Positions 1 through 9,860 of a DNA stretch of 11,233 bases are shown here, piece after piece; the first letter of the stretch is position 1; every line of letters begins with the position of its first letter. This DNA is from Nocardia sp. (GTDB taxonomy: Bacteria; Actinomycetota; Actinomycetes; Mycobacteriales; Mycobacteriaceae), in the NCBI GenBank assembly GCA_013361595.1, contig JABFXT010000533.1, positions 1-11,233 on the forward strand, read 5' to 3'. The notes under the pieces are model-generated. The model searched no databases and had not been told where the DNA came from. It was given only the letters and a program-made list of their open reading frames with translations. The translations under genes were made by a program, and so were the position numbers.

Positions 1-1
1 G

Positions 2-3802
<3,801 letters not shown>

Positions 3803-3857
3803 TCACGCTGTGCTCGACGGCGCCTCCTCCGGCGGCGCGTGTTCGCGCCCCCGAGAT

Positions 3858-3909
3858 CCTGTCGTCGCGTACCCGGGAATCGCATTCGCGCCCGGTACGC
3901 GATGACAGG
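3858..3909 (+). terminator. Long hairpin downstream of acnA
   Basis: The left arm (3858-3877) and right arm (3891-3909) pair over 19 positions, with one G-U wobble and one bulged C, around a 13-base loop. It starts 56 bases after the acnA stop. No T-run follows, which is common for actinobacterial terminators. It probably ends or protects the acnA transcript 3' end, limiting read-through into acnR. Confidence 0.6.
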
Positions 3910-3947
3910 GCGGGTGCGAACGTCACTCGTAGGACTCGCTCCCGCGG

Positions 3948-3992
3948 GATTACGAGAGTGCCGGCAGGTCACTTGTTCGTTCGCTCGTAATC
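3948..3992. repeat. 9-bp inverted repeat upstream of acnR
   Basis: GATTACGAG at 3948-3956 and CTCGTAATC at 3984-3992 are perfect reverse complements, 27 bases apart. The right half overlaps TAATCT (3988-3993), a possible -10 for acnR. It may be a looped operator or a second hairpin; no -35 match was found. Confidence 0.4.
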
Positions 3993-3998
3993 TGATGA

Positions 3999-4025
3999 CC
4001 CCGCGCGGTGTTCCGCCGCGCGGGG
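3999..4025 (+). terminator. GC-rich hairpin just before the acnR ribosome site
   Basis: CCCCGCGCGG (3999-4008) pairs perfectly with CCGCGCGGGG (4016-4025) around a seven-base loop. It ends 15 bases before the AAGGAG of acnR. No T-run follows. It could terminate or attenuate acnA read-through, or form the 5' end of a separate acnR message if the -10 at 3988-3993 is used. Confidence 0.5.
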
Positions 4026-4050
4026 TTCGTATATCCGTTGAAGGAGAACG

Positions 4051-4617
4051 ATGCCCAAGGTCAGCGACGATCATCTGGCCGCCCGGCGCACACAGATACT
4101 CGACGGCGCCCGGCGCTGTTTCGCCGAGTTCGGGTACGACGGCGCCACGGTGCGGCGCCTGGAGGACGCCATCGGCCTGTCCCGCGGCGCGATCTTCCAT
4201 CATTTCCGGGACAAGGACGCTCTCTTCTTCGCTCTCGCGCAGGAGGATGCCGAGCGGATGGCGGATGTGGCCGCCAATCAGGGTCTCGTGCAGGTGATGC
4301 GGGATATGCTCGCCGATCCACAGGAGTACAACTGGCTGGGCACCCGGCTCGAGATCGCGCGGCGGTTGCGCACCGACCCGGAGTTCCGGGCCGGCTGGAC
4401 GCAGCGGTCGGCCGAGCTCACCGCGGCCACGCTGGCCCGCCTGGAGCGTCGTAAAGCGGCCGGGGCGCTGCGTGACGATGTGCCCACCGATGTCCTGCTG
4501 GGCTATCTCGATCTGGTGCTCGACGGGCTGATCGCCCGGATCGCCTCGGGGCACACCAACGAAAACCTCACCGCTGTACTGGATCTCGTCGAGGCCTCGG
4601 TGCGCCGCCGCCCCTGA
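4051..4617 (+). CDS. acnR: TetR-family aconitase repressor AcnR
   Basis: This 188-residue protein has the same length as AcnR of Corynebacterium glutamicum. Residues 12-55 are a TetR DNA-binding domain: helix 1 (RRTQILDGARRCFAEFG), then an HTH with GATVRRLEDAIGLSRGAIFHHF and the typical KDALFFAL that follows. The rest is the helical ligand-binding and dimer domain. AcnR represses aconitase, and the corynebacterial protein has been found with bound citrate-magnesium, so product or substrate level may feed back. The start is set by AAGGAG at 4041-4046, four bases before ATG. It follows acnA in the same direction, 248 bases away, with three inverted repeats between. The matching operator upstream of acnA supports the call more strongly than the TetR fold alone. 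Confidence 0.92.
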   Translation: MPKVSDDHLAARRTQILDGARRCFAEFGYDGATVRRLEDAIGLSRGAIFHHFRDKDALFFALAQEDAERMADVAANQGLVQVMRDMLADPQEYNWLGTRLEIARRLRTDPEFRAGWTQRSAELTAATLARLERRKAAGALRDDVPTDVLLGYLDLVLDGLIARIASGHTNENLTAVLDLVEASVRRRP

Positions 4618-4628
4618 GCGCGTCGCGC

Positions 4629-4649
4629 CGCCGCCCACACTGGGCGGCG
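4629..4649. terminator. Terminator between convergent acnR and marR
   Basis: CGCCGCCCA (4629-4637) pairs perfectly with TGGGCGGCG (4641-4649) around a three-base loop. It starts 12 bases after the acnR stop and ends next to the marR stop codon, so it can serve both strands. No T-run is present on either side. Confidence 0.65.
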
Positions 4650-4651
4650 CG

Positions 4652-5158
4652 TCAACTCCCGGATTCCAGTGCGGCGAGCAGCTTTCCGGCGATCCGGTCC
4701 AGGTCCCGGCGTTCGGCCGCGGTGAGCGCCGACAACATGCGCGTCTCGTTGGCGGTGTGCTCGGTGACCACGAGATCGACGAGTTCACGGCCCATATCGG
4801 TCAATGCGACCCGCACCGCGCGCCGGTCGCCCGCGTCGGCGATCCGCCGCACATATCCCGCCGATTCCAGGCGGTCGAGCCGCCCGGTCATGCCCGCGCG
4901 CGACAGCATGAGCGTGTCCGCGAGCGCGGAGGGGTTGAGCTCGAAGGGTTCACCCGCCCGCCGCAGCGCGGCCAGCACATCGAATTCCCCCCGCCGCAGC
5001 CCGCGGGCGAGGAATACCGCCTCGATCTCCCGATCGGCGACGACCGCGAGCCGGCCGAGACGGCCGAATACCACCATCGCCGCCAGATCCAGGTCGGGGC
5101 GTTCCCGTCGCCATTGCCGTTCGATGGCATCGATCGCGTCTGATTCGAGTTCGGACAT
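4652..5158 (-). CDS. MarR-family transcriptional regulator
   Basis: This 168-residue protein is a winged-helix MarR regulator. The winged HTH spans about residues 54-123: helices from RGEFDVLAALRR, recognition part ALADTLMLSRAGMTGRLDRL, and a wing with the family motif DAGDRRAVRVALTDMG (108-123). Flanking helices at both ends would form the dimer interface. The ATG at 5158 is chosen because it starts the conserved region and because TAGACT (minus strand, 5166-5171) lies seven bases upstream, which would give a leaderless message; no Shine-Dalgarno sequence is present. GTG at 5206 is an unlikely in-frame alternative. It diverges from a cupin gene across 71 bases containing an operator-like repeat, so it probably controls itself and the cupin gene. 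The ligand is unknown. Confidence 0.9.
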   Translation of the reverse strand: MSELESDAIDAIERQWRRERPDLDLAAMVVFGRLGRLAVVADREIEAVFLARGLRRGEFDVLAALRRAGEPFELNPSALADTLMLSRAGMTGRLDRLESAGYVRRIADAGDRRAVRVALTDMGRELVDLVVTEHTANETRMLSALTAAERRDLDRIAGKLLAALESGS

Positions 5159-5229
5159 GGACAAGAGTCTATTCGGTGGCATATAGTTCGGTGACGAATT
5201 ATTCACCGCCGAATCACTTGGGAGTCATC
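5159..5229. promoter_or_regulatory. marR/cupin divergent promoter with operator-like repeat
   Basis: CGGTGA (5189-5194) and TCACCG (5203-5208) form an inverted repeat with an eight-base AT-rich centre, embedded in further copies of TTCGG and CCGAA (ATTCGG at 5171-5176, CCGAAT at 5209-5214). TATAGT (5182-5187) is a -10 candidate for the cupin gene and TAGACT (minus, 5166-5171) for marR. The arrangement suits MarR autoregulation. Confidence 0.5.
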
Positions 5230-5727
5230 GTGAACACCACCCCGCACCCCCTCGCCCTCCGGCAGTCCGGCGACGCCGAGACGCTGCGCACCGAATCGGT
5301 CACCATGCGCCTGCTGATCGACGCCGAGCAGGCCCACGGCACGGTGAGCACCCTGGAGGTCAGCATGGAGCGCGGCGCCGACGGCGCGGCACCGCATTTC
5401 CACACACTCTCCGACGAACTCTTCTACGTCGCCGAGGGCGAACTACAGCTGATGGCCGGCGACCGCTTCGTCACCGTCGGCGCGGGCGGCACCGCCGTCG
5501 TGCCGAAGCGAACCACCCACGCCTTCGGCGCGACACCCGACAGCGGCGCCCGCATCCTGATCGCCCTCATGCCCGGCGTCCAGCGCTTCGGCTACTTCCG
5601 GTTGCTCGAGCGCATCGCCCGCGGCGAGGCCACCCTGGACGAGCTCGCGGCCAGCCAGGACGAATACGACAACCACTTCGTCGACGCGCCCCACTGGTGG
5701 CGGGAACGCGCCGCGCAACGCGGCTGA
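5230..5727 (+). CDS. Single-domain cupin protein
   Basis: This 165-residue protein is a small beta-barrel cupin. All four usual metal ligands are present: H56, H58 and E63 in the first motif (PHFHTLSDE) and H97 in the second (VPKRTTHAF). It is therefore probably a metalloprotein, such as a dioxygenase-, isomerase- or sensor-type cupin, but the substrate cannot be told from sequence. The C-terminal 50 residues (LLERIARGEATLDEL onward) form a helical extension seen in many actinobacterial cupins. GTG at 5230 is chosen because GGGAG lies five bases upstream; earlier in-frame codons cover the promoter region. Divergence from marR suggests it is the regulator's target. A thioesterase gene follows after 39 bases, likely in the same transcript. 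Confidence 0.85.
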   Translation: MNTTPHPLALRQSGDAETLRTESVTMRLLIDAEQAHGTVSTLEVSMERGADGAAPHFHTLSDELFYVAEGELQLMAGDRFVTVGAGGTAVVPKRTTHAFGATPDSGARILIALMPGVQRFGYFRLLERIARGEATLDELAASQDEYDNHFVDAPHWWRERAAQRG

Positions 5728-5766
5728 ACCGGGAACAACCGTGCGGCCCGGCGGGTTCGCATCGCT

Positions 5767-6183
5767 ATGACCTTCTCCGTCCCCGTCACCGTGCGCGGTT
5801 ACGAACTCGATGTCCAAGGCCATGTCAACCAAGCCGTCTATCTGCAATATGCCGAACACGCCCGCTGGGAGTTCCTGCTGGCGGCAGGCCTGCAGGCGGA
5901 CAAACTCGTCGCCGCGCGGGTGGGACCGGTGGTCCTGGAGACCACCATCAAGTACCGGCGCGAACTGCGCGGCGGCGACGATTTCCGGGTCACCTGCGAA
6001 TTCGAATGGGGCAGCGGGAAGACCTACCGGATCCGGCAGGAGATGATCCGCACCGACGGCACCCTCTCGGCCGAGGTCGCGGTGGTCGGCGGGCTGCTGG
6101 ATCTGGACGCTCGCCGGTTGCTCTCCGATCCCGGTGGACGCTTCCGCGAGCTGGCGACGAATCCGGAACTTCTCGGACTCTGA
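5767..6183 (+). CDS. YbgC/FadM-like 4HBT acyl-CoA thioesterase
   Basis: This 138-residue protein has the hotdog fold of the 4-hydroxybenzoyl-CoA thioesterase family. The catalytic-loop motif is clear near the N-terminus: D15 in ELDVQGHVNQAVYLQYAEHAR-type context, with G18, H19 and N21 of the D-x-x-G-H-V-N pattern, followed by the long helix. It would hydrolyse an acyl-CoA in the cytoplasm; chain length is unknown. Length is normal for the family. No strong ribosome site precedes ATG 5767, and the gene lies 39 bases after the cupin stop, so it may depend on cupin translation. A hairpin two bases after its stop (6186-6222) suggests the marR-controlled transcript ends here. Confidence 0.88.
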   Translation: MTFSVPVTVRGYELDVQGHVNQAVYLQYAEHARWEFLLAAGLQADKLVAARVGPVVLETTIKYRRELRGGDDFRVTCEFEWGSGKTYRIRQEMIRTDGTLSAEVAVVGGLLDLDARRLLSDPGGRFRELATNPELLGL

Positions 6184-6185
6184 TC

Positions 6186-6222
6186 GCCGCCGGGCCGGTA
6201 TCGCAGATATTTTTCCGGCGGC
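6186..6222 (+). terminator. Hairpin after the thioesterase gene
   Basis: GCCGCCGG (6186-6193) pairs perfectly with CCGGCGGC (6215-6222) around a 21-base AT-rich loop, starting two bases after the thioesterase stop codon. It is a plausible transcript end separating the cupin-thioesterase unit from the ATP-grasp unit. The long loop lowers confidence. Confidence 0.4.
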
Positions 6223-6239
6223 AGGCCACCGACCGTATT

Positions 6240-6271
6240 CCGGAAATTTTCCATCACAGGAAATTTTCCGG
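6240..6271. repeat. AT-rich double repeat upstream of the ATP-grasp operon
   Basis: GGAAATTTTCC occurs twice (6242-6252 and 6259-6269), separated by six bases. The flanks extend this to an inverted repeat CCGGAAATTTTCC / GGAAATTTTCCGG with 12 of 13 pairs. A further TTTTCCGG lies at 6211-6218. The AT-rich cores stand out in this GC-rich sequence. It may be a two-site operator or a hairpin; no known family site is recognised. Confidence 0.55.
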
Positions 6272-6396
6272 GAACAAGATCAGGTATCCGAACAGGGCAA
6301 ATACGGCGATATCGGCCGCTGGAGCCGCCGTACGGCGATATGATCCGGACGCGCTCGGGGCGTGGCACAGTGCGAGCAAGATCGGAGAATTCCAAA

Positions 6397-6837
6397 ATGA
6401 TCGATGCCCTCCACCTCCTCGGCACATCCGAATGCGGTGCGGTCGCCATCCTCACGGGTGTACTCGCCGGCGAGTCCGACTGCGAGATCCGCGTCCGGGT
6501 GTCCGACGGGACGTGGGCCTTCCGCCGCGACGACGTACTCGCCCTCCGGCCGCTCGATGACCGCGGCGCCGGTCGCCGAGTTCGCGTCGAGATACGCCCC
6601 GGCAGCACCGCCGATTTCACCCGTCGCCTGCGCATCGACGTAGCGGAGCGGCCGCTGACGTTGGCCGCACCGGCTTCGGAGGCGTTCGGTGACCTCCAGC
6701 TCCAGCGGCTCACCGAATCCTGGGCCCAGCACCTCGACCTGACCGGCACCCCCGAGTTCCCGGCGACGTTCACCTGTGCGCAAACCCGGTCGCACAACAC
6801 CAGTGACGACGGTATCCACAGCGACAGTTTCGACTGA
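6397..6837 (+). CDS. Unknown 146-aa protein, candidate graspetide precursor
   Basis: I do not recognise this family. ATG 6397 has GGAGA at 6384-6388 with good spacing, and third positions are mostly G/C, so it is a real gene; an in-frame ATG at 6340 overlaps a possible -10 (TATGAT, 6339-6344) and is less likely. Residues 1-85 look like a small beta-rich domain (EIRVRVSDGTWAFRRDDVLAL at 30-50; RRVRVEIRPG at 60-69). Residues 95-113 may form a helix. The last 20 residues have no hydrophobic core: hydroxyl residues T130, S132, T135, S136, S142, S144 and acids D137, D138, D143, D146. Such tails are the substrate side chains in graspetides. The ATP-grasp ligase starts 12 bases after the stop. The leader would be far longer than the usual short graspetide leader, and no PFFARFLE-like motif is seen. 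It could instead be an unmodified partner. Confidence 0.6.
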   Translation: MIDALHLLGTSECGAVAILTGVLAGESDCEIRVRVSDGTWAFRRDDVLALRPLDDRGAGRRVRVEIRPGSTADFTRRLRIDVAERPLTLAAPASEAFGDLQLQRLTESWAQHLDLTGTPEFPATFTCAQTRSHNTSDDGIHSDSFD

Positions 6838-6849
6838 GCGGCGGGCGCG

Positions 6850-7812
6850 ATGAGCACCCGGGAGACCGCGGCGATCCTCATCGTCTCCGAATCCGACGAT
6901 CTGCACGCCGCCGCCATGGAGGCGACCCTGCGGGAACAGCACGCGATCGTGCCGCTACGACTCGATCTGCGCGATTTCCCGCGCGAATCGGGCAGTTTCC
7001 GGCTGGACGAGGCGGGCGTGGCGCGATCGCTGGCCGGGCTGGACGGACTGGACGAAGTCCGGTCGGTCTGGTGGCGGCGGCCGCATCCGGCCTCGGTGCC
7101 GTCCGGCGTCCGCGCCGACGACGACGCCTACCGCCAGGCCGAATGCGACGGGTTCGTCCAGGGACTGCTGTGGTCGCTCGGCGCCCAGTGGGTGAACGAT
7201 CCCGGTAACGACCGCATCGCCCACCGCAAGATCGTTCAACTCGACACCGCGCGGCGGGCCGGCTGCGCTGTCCCGGAGACTTTGGTCACCAATGATCCGG
7301 CCGCGGCCCGTGAGTTCATCGAAACCTCCGGCGAGCGCGTCGTTTTCAAACGCACGGGCACCTCCCGCGCCGAATTCTCCGAGACCCGGCTGGTCACCGC
7401 TGCCGAACTGGACCGGCTCACCGGTATCCGCTGGGCACCCACCATCTTCCAGCGCTATATCGACCCGGAATGCGATCTGCGAGTCGTGTGGGTGGACGGG
7501 CAGGAGTGGGCCGTGCGCATCGATTCCCGGGCCGGTGCCGGCCGGGTGGATTCCCGGCTGGACACCTCGGTCGATTTCGCACCCGCACTGCTACCCGCGG
7601 GTGTCAGCAAATCGCTGGCGACGCTGATGGGCACGCTGGGGCTGAGTTTCGGCGTGCTCGATCTGCGGGTGGGCCTCGACGGTGAGTACTACTTCCTCGA
7701 GGTCAACCCGCAGGGACAGTTCGCCTATCTCGAGATCAAGACCGGGTTGCCGATCTTCACCAGTCTCGCCAACCTCTTGGCGTCCGGGGACGGCTCGGTC
7801 TCCGGCTGGTGA
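6850..7812 (+). CDS. ATP-grasp ligase, graspetide (MvdC/MvdD-like) maturase type
   Basis: This 320-residue protein belongs to the ATP-grasp enzymes that use ATP to join Asp/Glu side chains to Ser/Thr (ester) or Lys (amide) in a precursor peptide. Family marks are VWWRRPH (73-79) in the N-terminal domain, WVNDP (114-118), K127 with the following VPETLVTNDP (141-150), K167 in VVFKRTGT, DLRVVWVDG (209-217), and the metal site D271, E284, N286 in FLEVNPQGQF, followed by LEIKTGLPI. All expected ATP and magnesium residues are present, so it should be active. Length is normal for the family (about 320-330). The ribosome site is weak, so translation is likely coupled to the 146-aa ORF 12 bases upstream. 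No transporter, protease or acetyltransferase gene follows. Alternatives within the superfamily (RimK-like ligase acting on a protein tail) remain possible. Confidence 0.85.
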   Translation: MSTRETAAILIVSESDDLHAAAMEATLREQHAIVPLRLDLRDFPRESGSFRLDEAGVARSLAGLDGLDEVRSVWWRRPHPASVPSGVRADDDAYRQAECDGFVQGLLWSLGAQWVNDPGNDRIAHRKIVQLDTARRAGCAVPETLVTNDPAAAREFIETSGERVVFKRTGTSRAEFSETRLVTAAELDRLTGIRWAPTIFQRYIDPECDLRVVWVDGQEWAVRIDSRAGAGRVDSRLDTSVDFAPALLPAGVSKSLATLMGTLGLSFGVLDLRVGLDGEYYFLEVNPQGQFAYLEIKTGLPIFTSLANLLASGDGSVSGW

Positions 7813-7845
7813 GCGCCCGACGGGACGGTGCCGGGGTACTAGTTC

Positions 7846-8079
7846 CTAGGTTGCCTTGCGCCGGTTGGCGCCGCCGCGGCTGCGGAGCTGCACATGCGAC
7901 TCCGTCAGCACATTGTGGATGAACCCGTAGGAGCGTCCGGTCGCACGTGCCAGCGACCGGATACTCGCCCCCGCCTCGTATTGCTTCTTCAACTGGGTTT
8001 GCAGGCGATCCCGTGACTTACCCGTAACGCGGGTGCCCTTGCCCAATGTGCTCTTGCTCTGTACCGGCCTGTCGCCCAT
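7846..8079 (-). CDS. Small HTH protein, Rv1473A-like
   Basis: This 77-residue basic protein matches a short helix-turn-helix family that occurs next to ABC-F genes in actinobacteria (Rv1473A in M. tuberculosis, from recall). The HTH is at about 38-61 (ASIRSLARATGRSYGFIHNVLTES), flanked by Lys/Arg-rich segments (KGTRVTGKSRDRL before, LRSRGGANRRK after). It is expected to bind nucleic acid; the target is unknown. ATG 8079 is chosen because GGAGGA (8084-8089, minus) lies four bases upstream; the frame extends to 8142 but that part covers the promoter. A clean promoter lies upstream: TTGCCG (8137-8142), 17 bases, TAGCCT (8114-8119). It follows the ABC-F gene by 82 bases on the same strand. Confidence 0.88.
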   Translation of the reverse strand: MGDRPVQSKSTLGKGTRVTGKSRDRLQTQLKKQYEAGASIRSLARATGRSYGFIHNVLTESHVQLRSRGGANRRKAT

Positions 8080-8113
8080 GGCTTCCTCCGAGTCGCCGAG
8101 CAGCGTCACTCTC

Positions 8114-8142
8114 AGGCTAAGCACTCCGCGACCATCCGGCAA
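8114..8142 (-). promoter_or_regulatory. Promoter of the small HTH gene
   Basis: On the minus strand TTGCCG (8137-8142) and TAGCCT (8114-8119) are separated by exactly 17 bases, a good match to the actinobacterial housekeeping sigma pattern. The predicted start of transcription is near 8107, giving a leader of about 28 bases with a GGAGGA ribosome site. Confidence 0.6.
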
Positions 8143-8150
8143 TGAGTTCT

Positions 8151-8166
8151 TGTGATGAAACTCACG
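8151..8166. promoter_or_regulatory. Possible CRP/GlxR-type site
   Basis: TGTGATGAAACTCACG matches nine of ten fixed positions of TGTGAnnnnnnTCACA. It overlaps the ABC-F stop codon and is centred about 51 bases upstream of the predicted start of the HTH transcript. A single site of this kind can arise by chance. Confidence 0.3.
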
Positions 8167-9793
8167 CGAGCTGAATCAATTCCAGGTACTCGGCGGACCA
8201 GTGGTCCTCGGTGCCGTCCGGGAGCAAGATCACCCGTTCCGGGTTCAGTGCCTCGGCGGCGCCCGGATCGTGGGTCACCAGCACCACCGCACCCGCATAG
8301 GTGCGCAGTGCGTCGAGGACCTGTTCCCGCGAGATCGGGTCGAGGTTGTTGGTGGGTTCGTCGAGTAGAAGTACGTTCGCCGCCGACGAAACCAGTCCGG
8401 CCAGCGCCAGCCGGGTCTTCTCACCACCGGACAGCGTTCCGGCGGGCTGCTCCAGCTGCGGACCGGTGAACATGAAGGCCCCGAGCAGGCCGCGCAACTC
8501 CTGCTCACCGGCATCCGGCGCCGCGTGCCGGATGTTCTCCCAGACCGAGGCCGAATCGTCGAGGGTGTCGTGTTCCTGCGCGAAGTACCCCACCTTGAGT
8601 CCATGACCCGGTACCAGGCCGCCCGCGGTGGGTTCCTCGGTACCGGCCAGCAGTCGCAGCAGTGTGGTCTTACCGGCACCGTTGAGACCGAGCACCACCA
8701 CGCGACTGCCGCGGTCGATGGCCAGGTCCACACCGGTGAAGATCTCCAGCGAGCCGTAGACCTTGGTGAGGTTCTCCGCCATCAGCGGCGTTTTCCCGCA
8801 CGGCGCCGGTTCGGGGAACTTGATCCGCGCGACCTTGTCCGCCACGCGCACCTCGTCCAGTTCCGACATCAGCCGATCGGCCCGTTTGGCCATATTCTGC
8901 GCGGCAACGGCTTTGGTGGCCTTGGCGCCGAGCTTGGCCGCCTGGGCCCGCAATGCCGAGGCCTTCTTCTCGGCGTTCGCCCGCTCCCGGCGGCGGCGCT
9001 GCTCGTCGGTGGCCCGGGCGTCGAGGTATTTCTGCCAGCCCATGTTGTACACATCGGCCTCGCCGCGCACCGCGTCGAGGAACCAGACCTTGTTGACGAC
9101 GTCGGCGAGCAGTTCGACATCGTGGCTGATCACGATCAGGCCGCCGTCGTGGTTCTGCAGGAAGCCGCGCAGCCAGGTGATGGAATCGGCGTCGAGGTGG
9201 TTGGTCGGCTCGTCCAGCAGCAGGGTGGTGTCGGACCGGCCACCGCTACCGTCGGAGGCGGCGAACAGAATGCGCGCCAGTTCGATTCGCCGCCGCTGAC
9301 CGCCGGACAGGGTCCGCAGGGCCTGGTCCAGTACCCGATCCGGCAGACCGAGGCTGTGGCAGATACGGGCCGCCTCGCTCTCGGCCACGTATCCACCGAG
9401 AGCGGAGAACCGATCCTCGAGGCGACCGTACTTGCGGACGGCGCGTTCGCGTTCGGTCTCGTCGGCCAGTTCGGCCATCAGCGCCTGCTGCTTCTCCATA
9501 TCGCGGATCAACGCGTCCAGACCGCGTGCGGAGAGCACCCGGTCCCGGGCCAGCACGTCGAGATTTCCCTCGCGCGGGTCCTGCGGGAGGTAGCCGATAT
9601 CACTGGATCGCGTGAGCGTCCCGGCGTAGGGCTCGCCTTCGCCGGCCAGGATGCGCAGGGTGGTGGTCTTACCGGCACCGTTACGTCCGACCAGGCCGAT
9701 CCGGTCGCCGGCCTGTACCCGCAGCGCCGGGCCGGGCGCGGACAGCAAAGTACGGACGCCGGCCCGGACCTCGAGGTCGGTCGCGGTGATCAC
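8162..9793 (-). CDS. ABC-F family ATPase, Rv1473-like
   Basis: This 543-residue cytoplasmic protein has two ABC domains on one chain and no membrane helix, the hallmark of ABC-F translation factors and ribosome-protection proteins rather than exporters. Domain 1: Walker A GRNGAGKTT (36-44), signature LSGGQ (162-166), Walker B LLLDEPTNHLD (191-201). Domain 2: Walker A GLNGAGKTT (369-377), signature LSGGE (454-458), Walker B LLLDEPTNNLD (475-485). The linker between them (about 226-335) has a charged helical hairpin (RRRRERANAEKKA at 266-278) that in relatives reaches the ribosomal P-site tRNA. GTG 9793 is chosen because AAGGAG lies six bases upstream and the N-terminus (ITATDLEVRAG) matches relatives. 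Rv1473 is described as a macrolide-related protein of the WhiB7 stress response; a WhiB7-like promoter is visible here too. Confidence 0.95.
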   Translation of the reverse strand: MITATDLEVRAGVRTLLSAPGPALRVQAGDRIGLVGRNGAGKTTTLRILAGEGEPYAGTLTRSSDIGYLPQDPREGNLDVLARDRVLSARGLDALIRDMEKQQALMAELADETERERAVRKYGRLEDRFSALGGYVAESEAARICHSLGLPDRVLDQALRTLSGGQRRRIELARILFAASDGSGGRSDTTLLLDEPTNHLDADSITWLRGFLQNHDGGLIVISHDVELLADVVNKVWFLDAVRGEADVYNMGWQKYLDARATDEQRRRRERANAEKKASALRAQAAKLGAKATKAVAAQNMAKRADRLMSELDEVRVADKVARIKFPEPAPCGKTPLMAENLTKVYGSLEIFTGVDLAIDRGSRVVVLGLNGAGKTTLLRLLAGTEEPTAGGLVPGHGLKVGYFAQEHDTLDDSASVWENIRHAAPDAGEQELRGLLGAFMFTGPQLEQPAGTLSGGEKTRLALAGLVSSAANVLLLDEPTNNLDPISREQVLDALRTYAGAVVLVTHDPGAAEALNPERVILLPDGTEDHWSAEYLELIQLA

Positions 9794-9860
9794 AGATATC
9801 TCCTTGGCACACGGGTTGGGGGCAGCGGCCCGGCTCGCCCGACAGTGGGCCCATCCACCG

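Noticed and set aside
5697..6560. Plus-strand open frame (287 codons) across the thioesterase and the gap after it
   Set aside because: It is out of frame with the clear thioesterase, crosses two hairpins, and its product is an Arg/Pro/Gly-rich shadow.
6280..6942. Minus-strand open frame (220 codons) over the 146-aa gene
   Set aside because: The plus-strand frame has a good ribosome site, a stop 12 bases before the ATP-grasp gene and normal codon use; the minus frame overlaps the ATP-grasp start.
7838..7851. ACTAGT and CCTAGG palindromes near the HTH stop codon
   Set aside because: Two six-base palindromes in a 33-base gap are expected by chance and do not form a convincing terminator or attachment site.
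9790..9858. GTG-started 22-codon frame whose TGA overlaps the ABC-F GTG start
   Set aside because: Its start codon lies upstream of the predicted transcription start and has no ribosome site, so a leader peptide is not supported.
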